Part shown: positions 38,518 to 50,095 of the stretch, in pieces
How the letters are laid out: the number at the start of each line of letters is the position of its first letter
How positions within the stretch are numbered: the stretch's first letter is position 1
Source of the DNA: Malus domestica
Lineage: Eukaryota; Streptophyta; Magnoliopsida; Rosales; Rosaceae
Length of the DNA stretch: 64,000 bases
Assembly: GCF_042453785.1 (NCBI RefSeq)
Contig: NC_091671.1
Location: 37,649,001-37,713,000, forward strand
Direction of reading: 5' to 3'
Notes under the pieces: model-generated
What the model was told of the DNA's origin: nothing
The model's database searches: none
The model's input: only the letters and a program-made list of their open reading frames with translations
Position numbers and translations under genes: made by a program

Positions 38518-38729
38518 TGTAAGGTCCCACATCGACCAACGAAGAGAGGGTGATGTGCCTTATATGTACATGCTCCCCTCCCTATAGCATGAGGCCTTTT
38601 GAGTTAGAGCAATCCCATGATGGGTGACCTACTGGGAAGTTACTTGTGAGTTCCCAAAAACAAAACCATGAGGGCGTGTCCCAAAGCGGACAATATCGTG
38701 TTACGGCAGAGCCTGTCTAGGATGTGACA
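38518..38729 (+). mobile_element. Cassandra TRIM solo LTR with 5S-derived segment
   Basis: A 212-bp LTR starts TGTAAGGTCCCACATCG and ends GGATGTGACA. It is flanked by a perfect 5-bp target duplication, GTTAA (38513-38517 and 38730-38734). It contains GATGGGTGACCTACTGGGAAGT, which matches the 3' part of plant 5S rRNA, and the conserved tail GCGGACAATATCGTG. Both features identify the TRIM family Cassandra, whose LTR carries a 5S RNA-like promoter. The 5' half of the 5S-like region seems deleted, as CATGAGGCCTTTTGAG runs straight into GAGCAATCCCATGATGGG. With no internal region, it is a solo LTR. Confidence 0.9.
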
Positions 38730-38867
38730 GTTAATCACTTCTAAGTATGAAGTCTAAAATACGATAATCTAAACAAAAAATGTGTAATATGTGTCTAGTA
38801 TATATGTATTTTATGTCTTGATTATTGTGTGCAATCAAGCAAAAAAAGGTACTCTATATAAATATAA

Positions 38868-39028
38868 GAGGAATGCTATGGGGACTCTCTCAAAGTGAGA
38901 TTCTATTGTCTGTTATCTCACAGTTTAACGCAAATTTTCACTAACATTATAAAACATTGTGCAAAAAATATGAAGTGACAAAAAATCAACAAAGAATCCC
39001 ACTTTGAAAAAAAATCTCTTTACATTTT
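38868..39028. mobile_element. MITE, family B, copy 2
   Basis: GGGGACTCTCTCAAAGTGAGATTC, CTCACAGTTTAACGCA and ATTATAAAACATTGTGCAAAAAATATGAAG match the family B core. The right end has CCCACTTTGAAAAAAAATCTC. Confidence 0.65.
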
Positions 39029-39309
39029 GGTAAATTTAATTTACCTAAATATTACTCTTTCTCTAAATATAAAGTGCAAAAATAAGTTTGCGTTTGGTGG
39101 ATTATTTAGTCGACCTCGAGTGGAGAGCTTCAAGACAATTGGTCAACCAAGCTGTTGAGGTTTGGGTACATAAAAAACGGTATAACTATGTTGTTAAAAC
39201 AAAGCTCACTGTAAACATCAGTGTTGGTTTAACAAATTTTTACATCTTATAGAGAAGGCACAAATATGTACATATACAAGAGTCAAAATAAACACACAAG
39301 AGGGAGCCT

Positions 39310-39990
39310 TCACAAAGGTTGCTTAGGAGAAGTCTTAGCAGTCGGTAGAGCCCCAGAAAGAGAAGGCACCGGAGGGGGATCATTTGGAGCCTCAGTACTG
39401 GACAGAACCCTAGAAGGAGGAGGCATTAGAGGTTGATCATTTGGAGCTTCATTACGCGGTACAGCCCCAGAAGACGAAGGCAATAAATGCCTTTGGAACA
39501 AACCTACAAATCTCTGATGATCAAGTAAAACCTGACCATCAGTTTCCTTCATCTGGTCAAGCTTCCTCTTCATGTTTGTAGCATAGTCATGTGCGAGCCG
39601 GTGCAACTGTTTATTCTCATGCTTGAGCCCTCTAATCTCCTGTTTGAGACTCATCACTTCAGCCGCCAATGATTCAACTTGGCGGGTTCGAGCAAATAGG
39701 CGTTGGGCCATATTAGACACAGAACCTGCACACTGAACACTGAGAGCCAGCGAATCCTTAACAGCTAACTCATCAGACCGTTTGGAAAGTAGTCTGTTAT
39801 CTTTGGGAGTGAGAAGGTTCCTGGCCACCACCGCAGCGGTCATATCATTCTTCATCACGGAATCCCCAACGGTAAGAGGACCAGTAGGGGAGACGAAGGA
39901 TGGGCGCCATATGTTGTCTGGAGAAGGCGGGGCTGCCTCTTCAACAAGGTTCAAGTCAAAACGACGGTCGGAGGGGCCAGACATTTTCAA
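39310..39990 (-). CDS. Retroelement-borne coiled-coil protein with EAR-like DLNL motif, unknown function
   Basis: An uninterrupted 226-codon ORF lies in the non-autonomous element. Residues 1-20 (MKMSGPSDRRFDLNLVEEAA) include DLNL followed by a Pro-rich stretch, reminiscent of EAR repression motifs that bind TOPLESS. Residues about 100-145 (ESLAAEVMSLKQEI, GLKHENKQLHRLAHDY, KRKLDQMKE) have heptad-like Leu spacing and predict a coiled coil. The C-terminal 60 residues are Pro/Ser-rich and contain a repeat of the form EAPNDxPxxPxxSxxL three times. I recall near-identical hypothetical proteins being abundant in Maleae genomes, but I have not searched. It is probably element-encoded rather than a host gene. 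Confidence 0.6.
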   Translation of the reverse strand: MKMSGPSDRRFDLNLVEEAAPPSPDNIWRPSFVSPTGPLTVGDSVMKNDMTAAVVARNLLTPKDNRLLSKRSDELAVKDSLALSVQCAGSVSNMAQRLFARTRQVESLAAEVMSLKQEIRGLKHENKQLHRLAHDYATNMKRKLDQMKETDGQVLLDHQRFVGLFQRHLLPSSSGAVPRNEAPNDQPLMPPPSRVLSSTEAPNDPPPVPSLSGALPTAKTSPKQPL

Positions 39991-40114
39991 AGGTGTTGAA
40001 GAGAGAAGAGGTCGGACAAATCAAGATCTTAGAAGTGCAAGAATGAAGCTTCTACTGGTGGAGATTCAAGTGTGCTTTGGAACTTAATGCCAGCCCTTAT
40101 AAAAATCTGCACTC

Positions 40115-42130
40115 GACGGAGCTTCAGAAATCGAAGAGGCGCCTGCTCAGAAATCGAAGAGGCGTTTGCTTTCTCAAAAGCTGGGCTGCTTAGAGATCAC
40201 GAGGGTTGATCTCAGAAATCTAAGAGGCGTTTGCTTTCTCAAAAGTTGGGCTGCTCAAAGACCACGAAGGCTGGTCTCAGAAATTGAAGAGGCGCTCGCT
40301 TTCTCAAAAGCTGGGCTCCCCAGAGACCACGAGGGCCGATCTCAGAAATCGAAGAGGCACCTACTTTTCCAGCCTTGTCAGCACCTGTCACACGCACACT
40401 CAGCTTTGCGGAAATTATGGGCATTCTGTCGAAGACTTCTGGGGAAGTAGAAAACACATGAATCTTACTGTTCAATCACCCACTTCCCACACGCAACAAT
40501 AGTTCATGGGTACCACAGAAAACTTTGCCAAAGTTCTCTGCCAAAGTTGAGCACGTGAAGCTTGCAGCTCCCACTACATCGCTCTGACCAAGAAGGGTAA
40601 AAGAATAGCAAAGAAACAGCACTAACAAAGTTTAGACCCATAAATTTTGAAGGTCTAGCTACCATATTATTACCCACAAGGGTAAAGGAACAGTACCACT
40701 GCTGGATAATTGGACAGTCCCTGTGTGTCAACCTCTGTGCTTCGTGGCAAGGTAGACTAGCAAACATGCCCAACCTTTACTCACATTCGAGAAAACACTC
40801 CCAATAAGATTGCTTGCTCCAAAATCGAAGAGACACCGTCCTCCGAATCTCGAGAGCCAGACTCCCAACATGACTACTTTCTTAAAAATCGAAGAGAGGG
40901 TAAAGGAACAGTACCATTGCTGGATAATTGGAAAGTCCTTGTGTGTCAACCTCTGTGCTTCGTGGCAAGGTAGACTAGCAAACATGCCCAACCTTTACTC
41001 ACATTCGAGAAAACACTCCCAACAAGATTGCTTGCTCCAAAATCGAAGAGGCACCGCCCTCCGAATCTCGAGAGCCAGACTCCCAACATGATTACTTTCT
41101 CAAAAATCGAAAAGACATTGCTCCCCGAATCTTAGAGAGCCAGACCCCCAGCGTGACTGCTTTCTCAAAAATCGATGAGGCATCGTTCTTCGAATCAATC
41201 GAAGAGGCGCTCGCTTTCTCAAAAGCTGGGTTGCTCAGAGACCACGAGGGCCGATCTCAGAAATCGAAGAGGCACCTACTTTTCTAGCCTTGTCAGCACC
41301 GTTCACACGCACACTCAGCTTTGCAGAAATTATGGGCATTCTGTCGAAGACTTCTGGTGAAGTAGAAAGCACATGAATCTTACTGTTCAATCACCCACTT
41401 CCCACACGCAACAATAGCTCATGGGTACCACAGATAACTTTGCCAAAGTTCTCTGCCAAAGTTGAGCACGTGAAGCTTGCAGCTCCCACTACATCGCTCT
41501 GACCAAGAAAGGTAAAAGAATAGCAAAGAAACAACACTAACAAAGTTTAGACACATAAATTTTGAAGGTCTAGCTACCATATTATTACCCACAAGGGTAA
41601 AGGAACAGTACCACTGCTGGATAATTGGAAACTCCCTGTGTGTCAACCTCTGTGCTTCGTGGCAAGGTAGATTAGCAAACATGCCCAACCTTTACTCACA
41701 TTCGAGAAAACACTCCCAACAAGATTGCTTGCTCCAAAATCGAAGAGGCACCGTCCTCCGAATCTCGAGAGCCAGACTCCCAACATGACTACTTTCTCAA
41801 AATCGAAGAGAGGGTAAAGGAACAGTACCATTGCTGGATAATTGGAAAGTCCCTGTGTATCAACCTTTGTGCTTCGTGGCAAGGTAGACTAGCAAACATG
41901 CCCAACCTTTACTCACATTCGAGACAACACTCCCAACAAGATTGCTTGCTCCAAAATCGAAGAGGCACCGCCCTCCGAATCTCGAGAGCCAGACTCCCAA
42001 CATGATTACTTCCTCAAAAATCGAAGAGACACTGCTCTCCGAATCTCGAGAGCCAGACCCCCAGCATGATTGCTTTCTCAAAAATCGAAGAGGCATCGTT
42101 CTCCGAATCTCGAGAGCCAGATACCACAGA
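40115..42130. repeat. Hierarchical tandem repeats: 915-bp duplication with 218-bp and about 65-bp units
   Basis: Markers recur at a constant shift of 915 bp (CACACGCACACTCAG at 40389 and 41304; GGTAAAGGAACAGTACCA at 40681 and 41596). Each 915-bp unit contains a further near-identical duplication (40681/40899 and 41596/41813, shift 217-218 bp). Outside these are shorter units of about 65 bp with AAATCGAAGAGGCA cores (40115-40360, 41040-41200, 41940-42120). The minus-strand ORFs starting MGMFASLPCHEAQRL are products of the repetition, not genes. Confidence 0.85.
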
Positions 42131-43274
42131 CCACTTTTTCAAAGTGCTCTGACAGAGTTAAAACATGTGAAACTGACAGCTCCCACTACCGTGCTATGAC
42201 CAAGCAGGGTAAAGGAATAGCATTACTACTTGTTAGGGAGACTCCTATATATGTCAACCTCCATCCCCAACGGACAGGCAGACCTGCAAAAATGCTCAAC
42301 CCTTCATCATATCTGAGAGGGCACTCCCAACGAAGCCTTTCGAAATATTCAGCTTTCTTTCCCCCCGATAATACCTCTGCAAACAAGCTATACTAGAGCA
42401 AGAATATCTCATATCATCAGGGTTAAAAGCAAGAGTATCCCATATCATGCTTTTTCCTTGTCTTTTCCTTTGGCCTTGTTTTTACCTGCAAGACAAGGAG
42501 AAAGAGAGCAATCAGTCAGCACTTGGAATCAAGCTTCCAGCCAAGAACTGACTGCCTGGAACCCCTTACCTGATTACTTACCTGGCATTGCTCTCGAGTA
42601 CTCATCTTCAACATCTTATGTTTCCAGGGAAGATTCCGCATCTGCTTGAGGAACAGATAGGGTAAGTGCGAAGGATACAAGGAAGCATGTGGAGACAAGC
42701 GTAACAGCACACGTGCCGATACATCCATTACTCTGTCAAAAGCAAAAGTATCCCATATCAGCAGGGTGGAACGTACTCTAGATTTGATGGACTTGTTTTG
42801 ACCCTCAAATTCTTCAGTCGGCCTTATACTCTGGAGGAAACCAGAAAACCCTCCAGCTCAGTTCAAGAATAAGCCTGTGGAAAGTTACTTCTTCAAAAGC
42901 AAAAGTATCTCATATCATCTCTTCTCATTTTTCTTCTCTTTATCCTTCATGCTGCTGCAAGATGGGGAGAAGGTGAACAATCAGTCGGAGCTCTGATTGC
43001 TTACCTTGTCTGTCACCTCTTTCAACAGACCCCCTAGCTCGGCGACTTGGGGGACTCCTACTACATGGTTTGTATCGCGCTTGACCAAGCCTGAAACTAC
43101 AAGTAAGCTTCAAGTGAAATTGATACATTACCTTGTGCATCTCCACCAGTTAAAGATACCACCCCTGGATGGAGGAAGAGTACTTCCAGAGAAGATGCCA
43201 CATCTACCTATGAGATAGATAAGGCAAGTCAAGACGACTCCACACTCCGATACTTAGAAGTTTCGTGATTACGA

Positions 43275-43512
43275 GATCATTCTCCCACAATATTTCTTAA
43301 TGTCATTTGTACTAAATCATTCACTTGTACTCACTAAAGGAGAGCTTGAACCTATGTACTTGTGTAAACCCTTCACAATTAATGAGAACTCTTCTATTCC
43401 GTGGACGTAGCCAATATGGGTGAACCACGTACATCTTGTGTTTGCTTTCCTATCTCTATCCATTTATATACTTATCCACACTAATGACCGGAGCAATCTA
43501 GCGAAGATCACA
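43275..43512 (+). mobile_element. R-U5-like LTR segment
   Basis: From AGATCATTCTCCCACAATATTTC to AGCGAAGATCACA this reads as the reverse complement of the LTR at 34441-34690, including ACTAAAGGAGAGCTTGAACC and GGGTGAACCACGTACATCTTG. The match begins where transcription of that LTR would start, so the U3 and TATA part is not shared. Confidence 0.7.
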
Positions 43513-44132
43513 AAAAGCGACCGTTTTCGCTACCTAGGATCTATCTTGTAAGAGAACGGAGAATTAGATGGAGATCTCAACCATAGAATACGAGCTGGAT
43601 GGATGAAGTGTTAGAATGCATCCGGCGTGTTGTGTGACCGTCGTAGGCCACTGAAGCTCAAGGGAAAATTTTATAGGACGGCAATAAGGCCAGCGATGTT
43701 GTATGGCACAGAATGTTGGGCGGTGAAGCATCAACACGTACACAAAATGGGTGTAGCGGAGATGAGGATGCTTCGTGGGATGTGTGGGCACACGAGAAAG
43801 GATAAGATTGGGAATGAGGATATCCGAGGTAAAGTAGGAGTAGCCGAAATTGTAGGAAAGATGAGAGAAAATCGGCTCCGGTGATTTGGACATGTGCAAA
43901 GAAGGCCGAATGACGCTCCGGTTCGAAGATGTGACTACGGGACAGAGGTTCAGGGCCGAAGGGGTAGAGGAAGACCTAGGAAAACTTTGGAAGAGACTCT
44001 AAGAAAAGACTTAGAGTACTTGGATCTAACGGAGGACATGACACAAAACCGAGCGCAATGGCGTTCTAGGATTCATATAGCCGACCCCACTTAGTGGGAA
44101 AAGGCTTTGTTGTTGTTGTTGTTGTTGTTGTA
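43513..44132 (+). mobile_element. 5'-truncated LINE (L1-type) 3' end with (TTG)n tail
   Basis: Frames along this stretch read as the C-terminal part of a plant LINE reverse transcriptase ORF: SDRFRYLGSIL, HRIRAGWMK, GVLCDRRRPLKLKGKFYRTA, RPAMLYGTECWAVK, RMLRGMCGHTRKDKI, WRSRIHIADPT and a stop. Internal stops and frame changes show that it is dead (for example at 43882-43884 and near 43610). The element ends in a (TTG)n tract at 44108-44130. The left edge abuts the LTR end. Confidence 0.9.
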
Positions 44133-44657
44133 TAGACTTTGGACTAATTAATTTTCTTTCAAGGAGATGGACAAATATTCAACTGCAGAGACTTGTATAA
44201 TACAATTCTGTCAATGTAAGATTATATTACGTTGTCAGTCTTAAATCCGGATAAAGAAAAAAGAGTATATCGGTAGTTAACATCCGACACTATATTTTTT
44301 ACATAGAATCCCTAAAATATGAATCGTATGAGATATAAGAGACCTGCAATGTGTAGTTTAAACGACTAAGAATGTTTATTACAAACTCAAAACTCTATGT
44401 TCGACTTTTTTTTTTTTTTCTTTTCTTCTTGATATTGTTGATCTAAAGAAAGAAAAACCCTAGACTGATCGAGCAGACCAATACAGTTACTGGAATGGAA
44501 AATAACCCTTGACCAGAAGATGACTTATCTGATTGCCAAACATATATATAGCTAGGGTTTTTCAATTATCAGGCTGCTGCTGCCAAAACCCATGTGTATT
44601 GTATCAAGGCAAATGACCCCATGGCCTTTCCGGCTGCTTCCTCCATGTGATCCTATT

Positions 44658-44720
<63 letters not shown>

Positions 44721-47700
44721 TCCACCTATACAATTGCATCTGTCTCTCTCTCTGGTGTTTAGCTTCTTACTATATGACAGTAAAGATAAGCACATTTGCA
44801 GACCCTTTTCTTACCTTATCTGATCTCTCCTTTCATTTAATCCACATGCATGATGCATTCCACTTCTGTTGCTTCTTCCCCTTTGTTCCAGTAAATACAA
44901 AAAAATTAACTAACAGTTAAAATTTATGCTAATTAACATGAAGAATTGAGATTAGAAATGCTAGCTAGAGTAAGTCACACACGAGTAATCCTAAATTCCA
45001 ATCTTTCATACGGTCAAAATTAACCCTTACTATGTAAATTATAAAGGTTAGAGTAAGTCAGTGCATGTACACACAAATCAGAAATTGCCGAAATCAAACC
45101 TAGCACGTAAATTAAAAATATTAGAATACGTTGCTCATTGTAATATGAGAAATCTTAAATTTAGTTAATAAGTCGCTCACTTGTAACATGAGAAACCCTA
45201 AATTTCGTTAATCTATACACAAGAACTAGAAACAAGCAAAATCAATATTAACAAGTGCACGATTGATGTTAACACTCGACCTACCCGCGCGATTATTTAG
45301 TTCGTAATAACTGAAAAAGTTGCAGGTGGCCCCTACCCTCCTTCAAGTTCCCATGTTCTAGTTATATGAATGTAGTGAGACATATGTAGAGCACAGTTTC
45401 CAAACCTCCCAAACCTGAAAACTCCCATGTTCTCTCACCGTCACCGACCCCCCTCTTCTGCACACATTCTTCCTCATAGGCTTATATATCTTAATGCTTT
45501 TTCAGAGAAATATTTCACATCCCCCATCTATGAAAAGAAGATATATAGCTAGCTAGGCATGCAGCAGGAGGACAATACTGAAGAACTGTCTTCTTCTATA
45601 AGCATTGCATGAGAACTGAGTGGGTTTAGTTCGATTAGATAAAGGAATATTCAACTTTCCTAATTAATCAAATATTAAAATACCCTTGGGTTAATTCAAT
45701 AAAATTAAATATGTCCAGTTTCAGAATCCCCCATATGGTTTGCGATATATTTTAGTCTGCAAATTAGTTGATTGGAGGAAAGGGGGACTTGGGAATGCTG
45801 AATCAATCATGAAACGATGTCGATTTCTGAAGCTCTGACTCTCTCTCTCTCTCTCTCTAGATTGGAGTTGTTGGACCCTCTGAGAGAATTCTACTGTGAC
45901 ATTTGTTTGGATCTTAATCTTATGTCACATTATACATAAAAGATATCATAAGTGTGGTAGTAAGTAAATTATGTCGTCTTCCGTTTTGATGAAATTATCA
46001 CGTAAAACAATTGAACACCTTTAATCAAGGACCAAAACCACACATTCAGAGAGGGGGTGTTTGGTAATAGATTTTCGATACCTGTCGGTTTCTTTGAAAA
46101 GAAAGAAAATTCAAAGCTTAATTGTATAGCAAAAGCCTACCAAAAAAATTAGTGTTTGTACTTAATATTTATGGTATGATTTCTATTTTGCGGTATAGCA
46201 CATGAGTCTTGTTGTGGTCAAATTCAAACGTGGGATATTTAAATGTAAATTTTGAAAAGGGAGAGAATATATCATCATGTTAAGACATGTGATAATAGGG
46301 TTGGCATATTTGGCACTTAGTTATCAGCTAATTAAATATCTAATCCTTAATTCTTCTCTTTTAATTAAAATCCTATTTGTCAGTCTCTTCTAATCTCATG
46401 TCATTTAAGAAGAAATATGCCTTTATGATAAAAAAGAAGAAGAAGAAGAAGAAGAAGAAATATGACTCTAAAACGTGAAAGCACATATATTTTCCAACAT
46501 GTGTATGGAATGGGAGATTTTTTTATACATGCGGAACACAATCATGTACTGTTATTATTTATTAAAATTGTAATACATGTATTGTTTTTTTATTAATTAA
46601 TATCATAGAAATAGAACATGTCAATTGTGTCGCCCCACACATATTATAACATACTATGTAACAAGTGTTTCGAGTACACACAAAAATTCTTACAACCTGA
46701 TGTATTAATTTATATTTCTTTTTTTAAGGTTTTAAATTGATTTAAAGAAAGAAAAAAAACATGCATAAGCTAGTTCATGCATGGTTACAACCTACTCCAT
46801 TATTTTCAAGGGGAGAAATAATTTACTAGAGAAGCTTGTGCTAGTGGAATATTTGGATGCTACGATATACACCTAGCGATCGGCTAGGTTGCCCAATATA
46901 TTTAAAAGCACAATTAACAACTTGCATCATCCTCCCAAGACAAAGGATTAACTAGGTCGGCTATTATTTCACTAGTTAATATGATAATGGGGTCTAAAAT
47001 CCAAATAGGAGGACCAAAGTGAAAGTGAGGAGAAAATTTTTAGCAGGGTAAACTGATCATGTCATTCATACAACAACTTTTATAAGTGTCGACTTGAATG
47101 TGACAATGTGGAACTGAATGATACCATATACAAGAGGTCTCGCTTATTTGTGAAGACTATGGTATGAATGACGTGAACAAACTGTCTTATTCAAAGTGTG
47201 AGTGCTAGAACTTTATCATTTCAACCTTCTCTCTTTAACTCATGCCACGTGTATTTCACTAGCACGTGAAACTAAATGTTTAATTATTTTTGGGTTTACA
47301 AACTTAATTTTAATTATACTAACTAATGAAGAAAAATAGTAAGATTTTACATAATTAAAATTTTCTCAAAGCATGTGAAGAAATAAGAAGGTTGAAATGA
47401 GAAGGTAAGTGAGAAAATTGCCATAATTTCTCATCCAAAGTTTTCTTAGAGCATCTCCAATGCAATGACTCAAATCTTATATTTCAGTCTCCAATGCACA
47501 TGAAACTTAAAACTCAAATAGGCTAAGTGAGACCCAAATTTGGGTTTTAATATGAGAATTTAGTCCAAGGTGGAGCTCATGCCAACTAGGAAACATGTTA
47601 TTCAACCTAAAAAAATAAGTTTTGAGTTTTGAGTCCAATCATCTCCAATGCACATTAACCAAATTGTTAAAACTCAAATATGAGTTTTGAGTCTTAAAAT

Positions 47701-47801
47701 CTGAGGTTGGCATTGGAAATTAAAACTAAAATAAATAAATCCAAAATCTTTTTGAGAGCCAAATACGAGAATATAGAAATTTAAGTCTTTACATTGGAGA
47801 T
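44133..47801. other. Gene-poor intergenic region
   Basis: AT-rich DNA with a long (CT)n run at 44661-44717, a shorter one at 45837-45859, and an (AAG)n run at 46434-46460. No ORF with a domain signature and no known microRNA stem was found by eye. Confidence 0.55.
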
Positions 47802-47953
47802 GGGAGAAATGGTAAGGGGGACTCTCTCAAAATAAAACTCACCACCACCTCACAGTTTAATGATTCTTATGTCCATATCATAAAATATTTTATAAAAAAC
47901 ATAAGGTGACAGAAAGTACACAGTAACACAGAGAGTCCATGGAGATGGTATTA
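47802..47953. mobile_element. MITE, family B, copy 3
   Basis: GGGAGAAATGGTAAGGGGG, GACTCTCTCAAAATAAAACTC, CTCACAGTTTAATG and ATAAAATATTTTATAAAAAACATAAGG match family B. The right end is GAGAGTCCATGGAGATGGTA. Confidence 0.65.
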
Positions 47954-49160
47954 GCTGAATTTAACGGTCTTTTTATTAGGTTGCTGCAGTGCATGTATCA
48001 AATTTCACATTGGTTTTTGCTTCCCACTTTGCTTGGGAAGCGTAGCCAATCTGCCTAAAGTATCATTTAGATGGATACTTTTGGTGAGCATCTTGGGGAT
48101 TCGTGAATCGTCTCTATTCATCGTACATCGTACGATCAATTTTTATTAGATACTATTTATGTTTAATTTTAAATAAAAATGTATAAAATGATTTCTGACC
48201 GCACGTTATACGATAAATAAACACGATTTACAAATTCTTGGGATCCTCACAAAGAGAATCCCGCTAAGATCCGGATTCGTACCATACCATATGCCCTCCT
48301 ATCCTCCCCTCACATGCCCTCACTCATCTCTCTCTATCTCTCTCTTTTCAAAAAAAAAAAGGAAAGGAGGAAGAGTTCGATACATTGAAGGAAGCAAAAG
48401 AACATGGAGTGATATGGTGACAAGGGGTTAAGAGCATCCTTATTATGATTAATCAAGTATATTAAACTCGAGTTTAATAATTGGTGTTTAGGATTTCGAT
48501 GAGGGGTTAATTGTTATTAATTAGTTAATTTAAACATTGATCAATGCATCTTTTCTAATATATAATGATGATGCAATGTATAGGAATGGGATTTAGGCTC
48601 TGTTTTTATATTCTTAGACTCTTAGATTCTAGAGTCTAGACTTTGTGTTTGACCAAGACAACCTATGTTTATTGTAACATCCATGTTAGTTAACACAACA
48701 AATGACGGATTAATAATTTTGTATATCCAATAGTTTTATTTCATTAAAAGGGGACCACTTGGTGGTCAAGTCACGGTAATCTACCTTTTTAAGAGCTGGT
48801 AAGATTCACAAAAACATTTCAGCATTTTCATGATCACCATCGTGTAATTCATCAGCATTATAAATCAAACCAAAAACGAACCGTGAGGAATACAGATCTG
48901 AAACTTGCCACAATCACTGGGGCAGCTCGTAGTTTTTGTTATCCAATAGTTAAGTGATGTTAATACAACATATTTACACATTACTCAACCACATTAGTGT
49001 ATGGTTCTTCTCTTGACATTACGTTAATTCTTTTTTCAAACTAGACTTATATATCTAAACCCTTTAACTTAAAAAGGGGCAGGCGTCTACAAAATTACAC
49101 TTTTACTTTGTTTTCTTTAGCTTTGATTCAATTTATAGTTAATCACTTAAATTATATAGG

Positions 49161-49358
49161 TTTGTTTAAAAGTACTTTTAAAATGAATGAAAACGCTTTT
49201 AGTGAAATTAATTTTAGGTTCCAAAAAGCACTTCGAAGCACAAGATGCAAGAAATAGTTAAAGTGTTTTTCCATGATTCATTTCAAGTTTTACCAATAAT
49301 TGATTTTAAAAGCATTGTCACCAAAAACACTTTCAGTCATTTTAAAAACACTTCTAAA
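49161..49358. mobile_element. MITE, family C, copy 2
   Basis: The left end TTTGTTTAAAAGTACTTTTAAAATGAATGAAAACGC is inverted at the right as CACTTTCAGTCATTTTAAAAACACTTCTAAA. The interior is TTCCAAAAAGCACTTCGAAG. Confidence 0.7.
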
Positions 49359-50095
49359 GCATGATTTAAAGCATCATTTGTTTTCCATCTCTATTCTATA
49401 ACAACCTTGGCATAGTACTTATGATATTTTGATGAAAGCTCCATTTGCTCTGAATATATCTAAACATAGCCGAGACTTGTAGCTCATTTGGTAAGCGCAT
49501 TCACTCACGGCCCACACTATTAGAACAAATACAAGCCTGAATTTTTGGGCTTGCCTAATTTCTTCTTGGGTCGCCTAACATTGTGTTAGAGAAACATCAA
49601 GCCCACACCTACAATCCGGAGAAGATGTTTCAAGCCCACACTAAAATGCTTAACGTGGGCTTACATGGATCGAAATGATGTGAAAACTTTGGGCCGAGAA
49701 AGGCTCAAGAATGAAAAATGACTTTTGACCATATGATGAGCATGAACGGTTGTGATTAAAATTTAGACAAAAGCCAAATCCTCATCAGTTTTGTTTTTGA
49801 CAAAACGGCATTCTATCTACTCTAATGTAAAGAACAATGAGACTCAAATTTAAGTGTCGGAGTCGGAGGTCAGATACACTGCACATTACGGCAGTGTATC
49901 TGCCCAAATCCTCATCGTTTTTAAATCTGTTTTTCTTTTGACAAAACGATATTCAAATTTACTATAATGCCAAACTTCATTTAAGTCAATGGTCAATTCT
50001 ACATTCAATTTGGTCAACGAAGGTGCTATGCTGCTAGCTAGAGCCTGTCCCGCAAACCATGGCAACAAATGTTAGATGGCATGAGATCCAAATCA
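49359..50095. other. Intergenic, no gene recognised
   Basis: Spacer between the family C MITE and the 3' end of the G-gamma gene. Two stretches share CAAATCCTCATC and the related segments TTTGACAAAACGGCATTC and TTTGACAAAACGATATTC (about 49775-49815 and 49906-49955), which indicates a small diverged duplication. No ORF is supported. Confidence 0.5.

Larger units (their letters stand above)
39029..43512. mobile_element. Large non-autonomous LTR retroelement (LARD-like), partial
   Basis: The segment ends at 43512 in an R-U5-like LTR part (43275-43512, plus orientation) that is an inverted match to 34441-34690. Inside are one intact ORF on the minus strand (39310-39990) and hierarchical tandem repeats (40115-42130). 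No gag, RT or integrase is present. The left boundary and second LTR are not identified; the start given is the end of the neighbouring MITE. Confidence 0.55.

Noticed and set aside
40504..42096. Several minus-strand ORFs beginning MGMFASLPCHEAQRL
   Set aside because: They are repeated because the DNA is tandemly repeated; no domain and frames end at unit borders.
40115..42130. Possible CRISPR-like array
   Set aside because: Repeats are adjacent with no unique spacers of constant length, and the genome is a plant's.
44604..44795. Arg-Glu repeat ORF
   Set aside because: Antisense translation of a (CT)n microsatellite.
44133..49160. Search for conserved plant microRNA stems
   Set aside because: No match by eye to the mature sequences of common families (miR156 to miR408) on either strand; a folding scan would be needed for novel ones.
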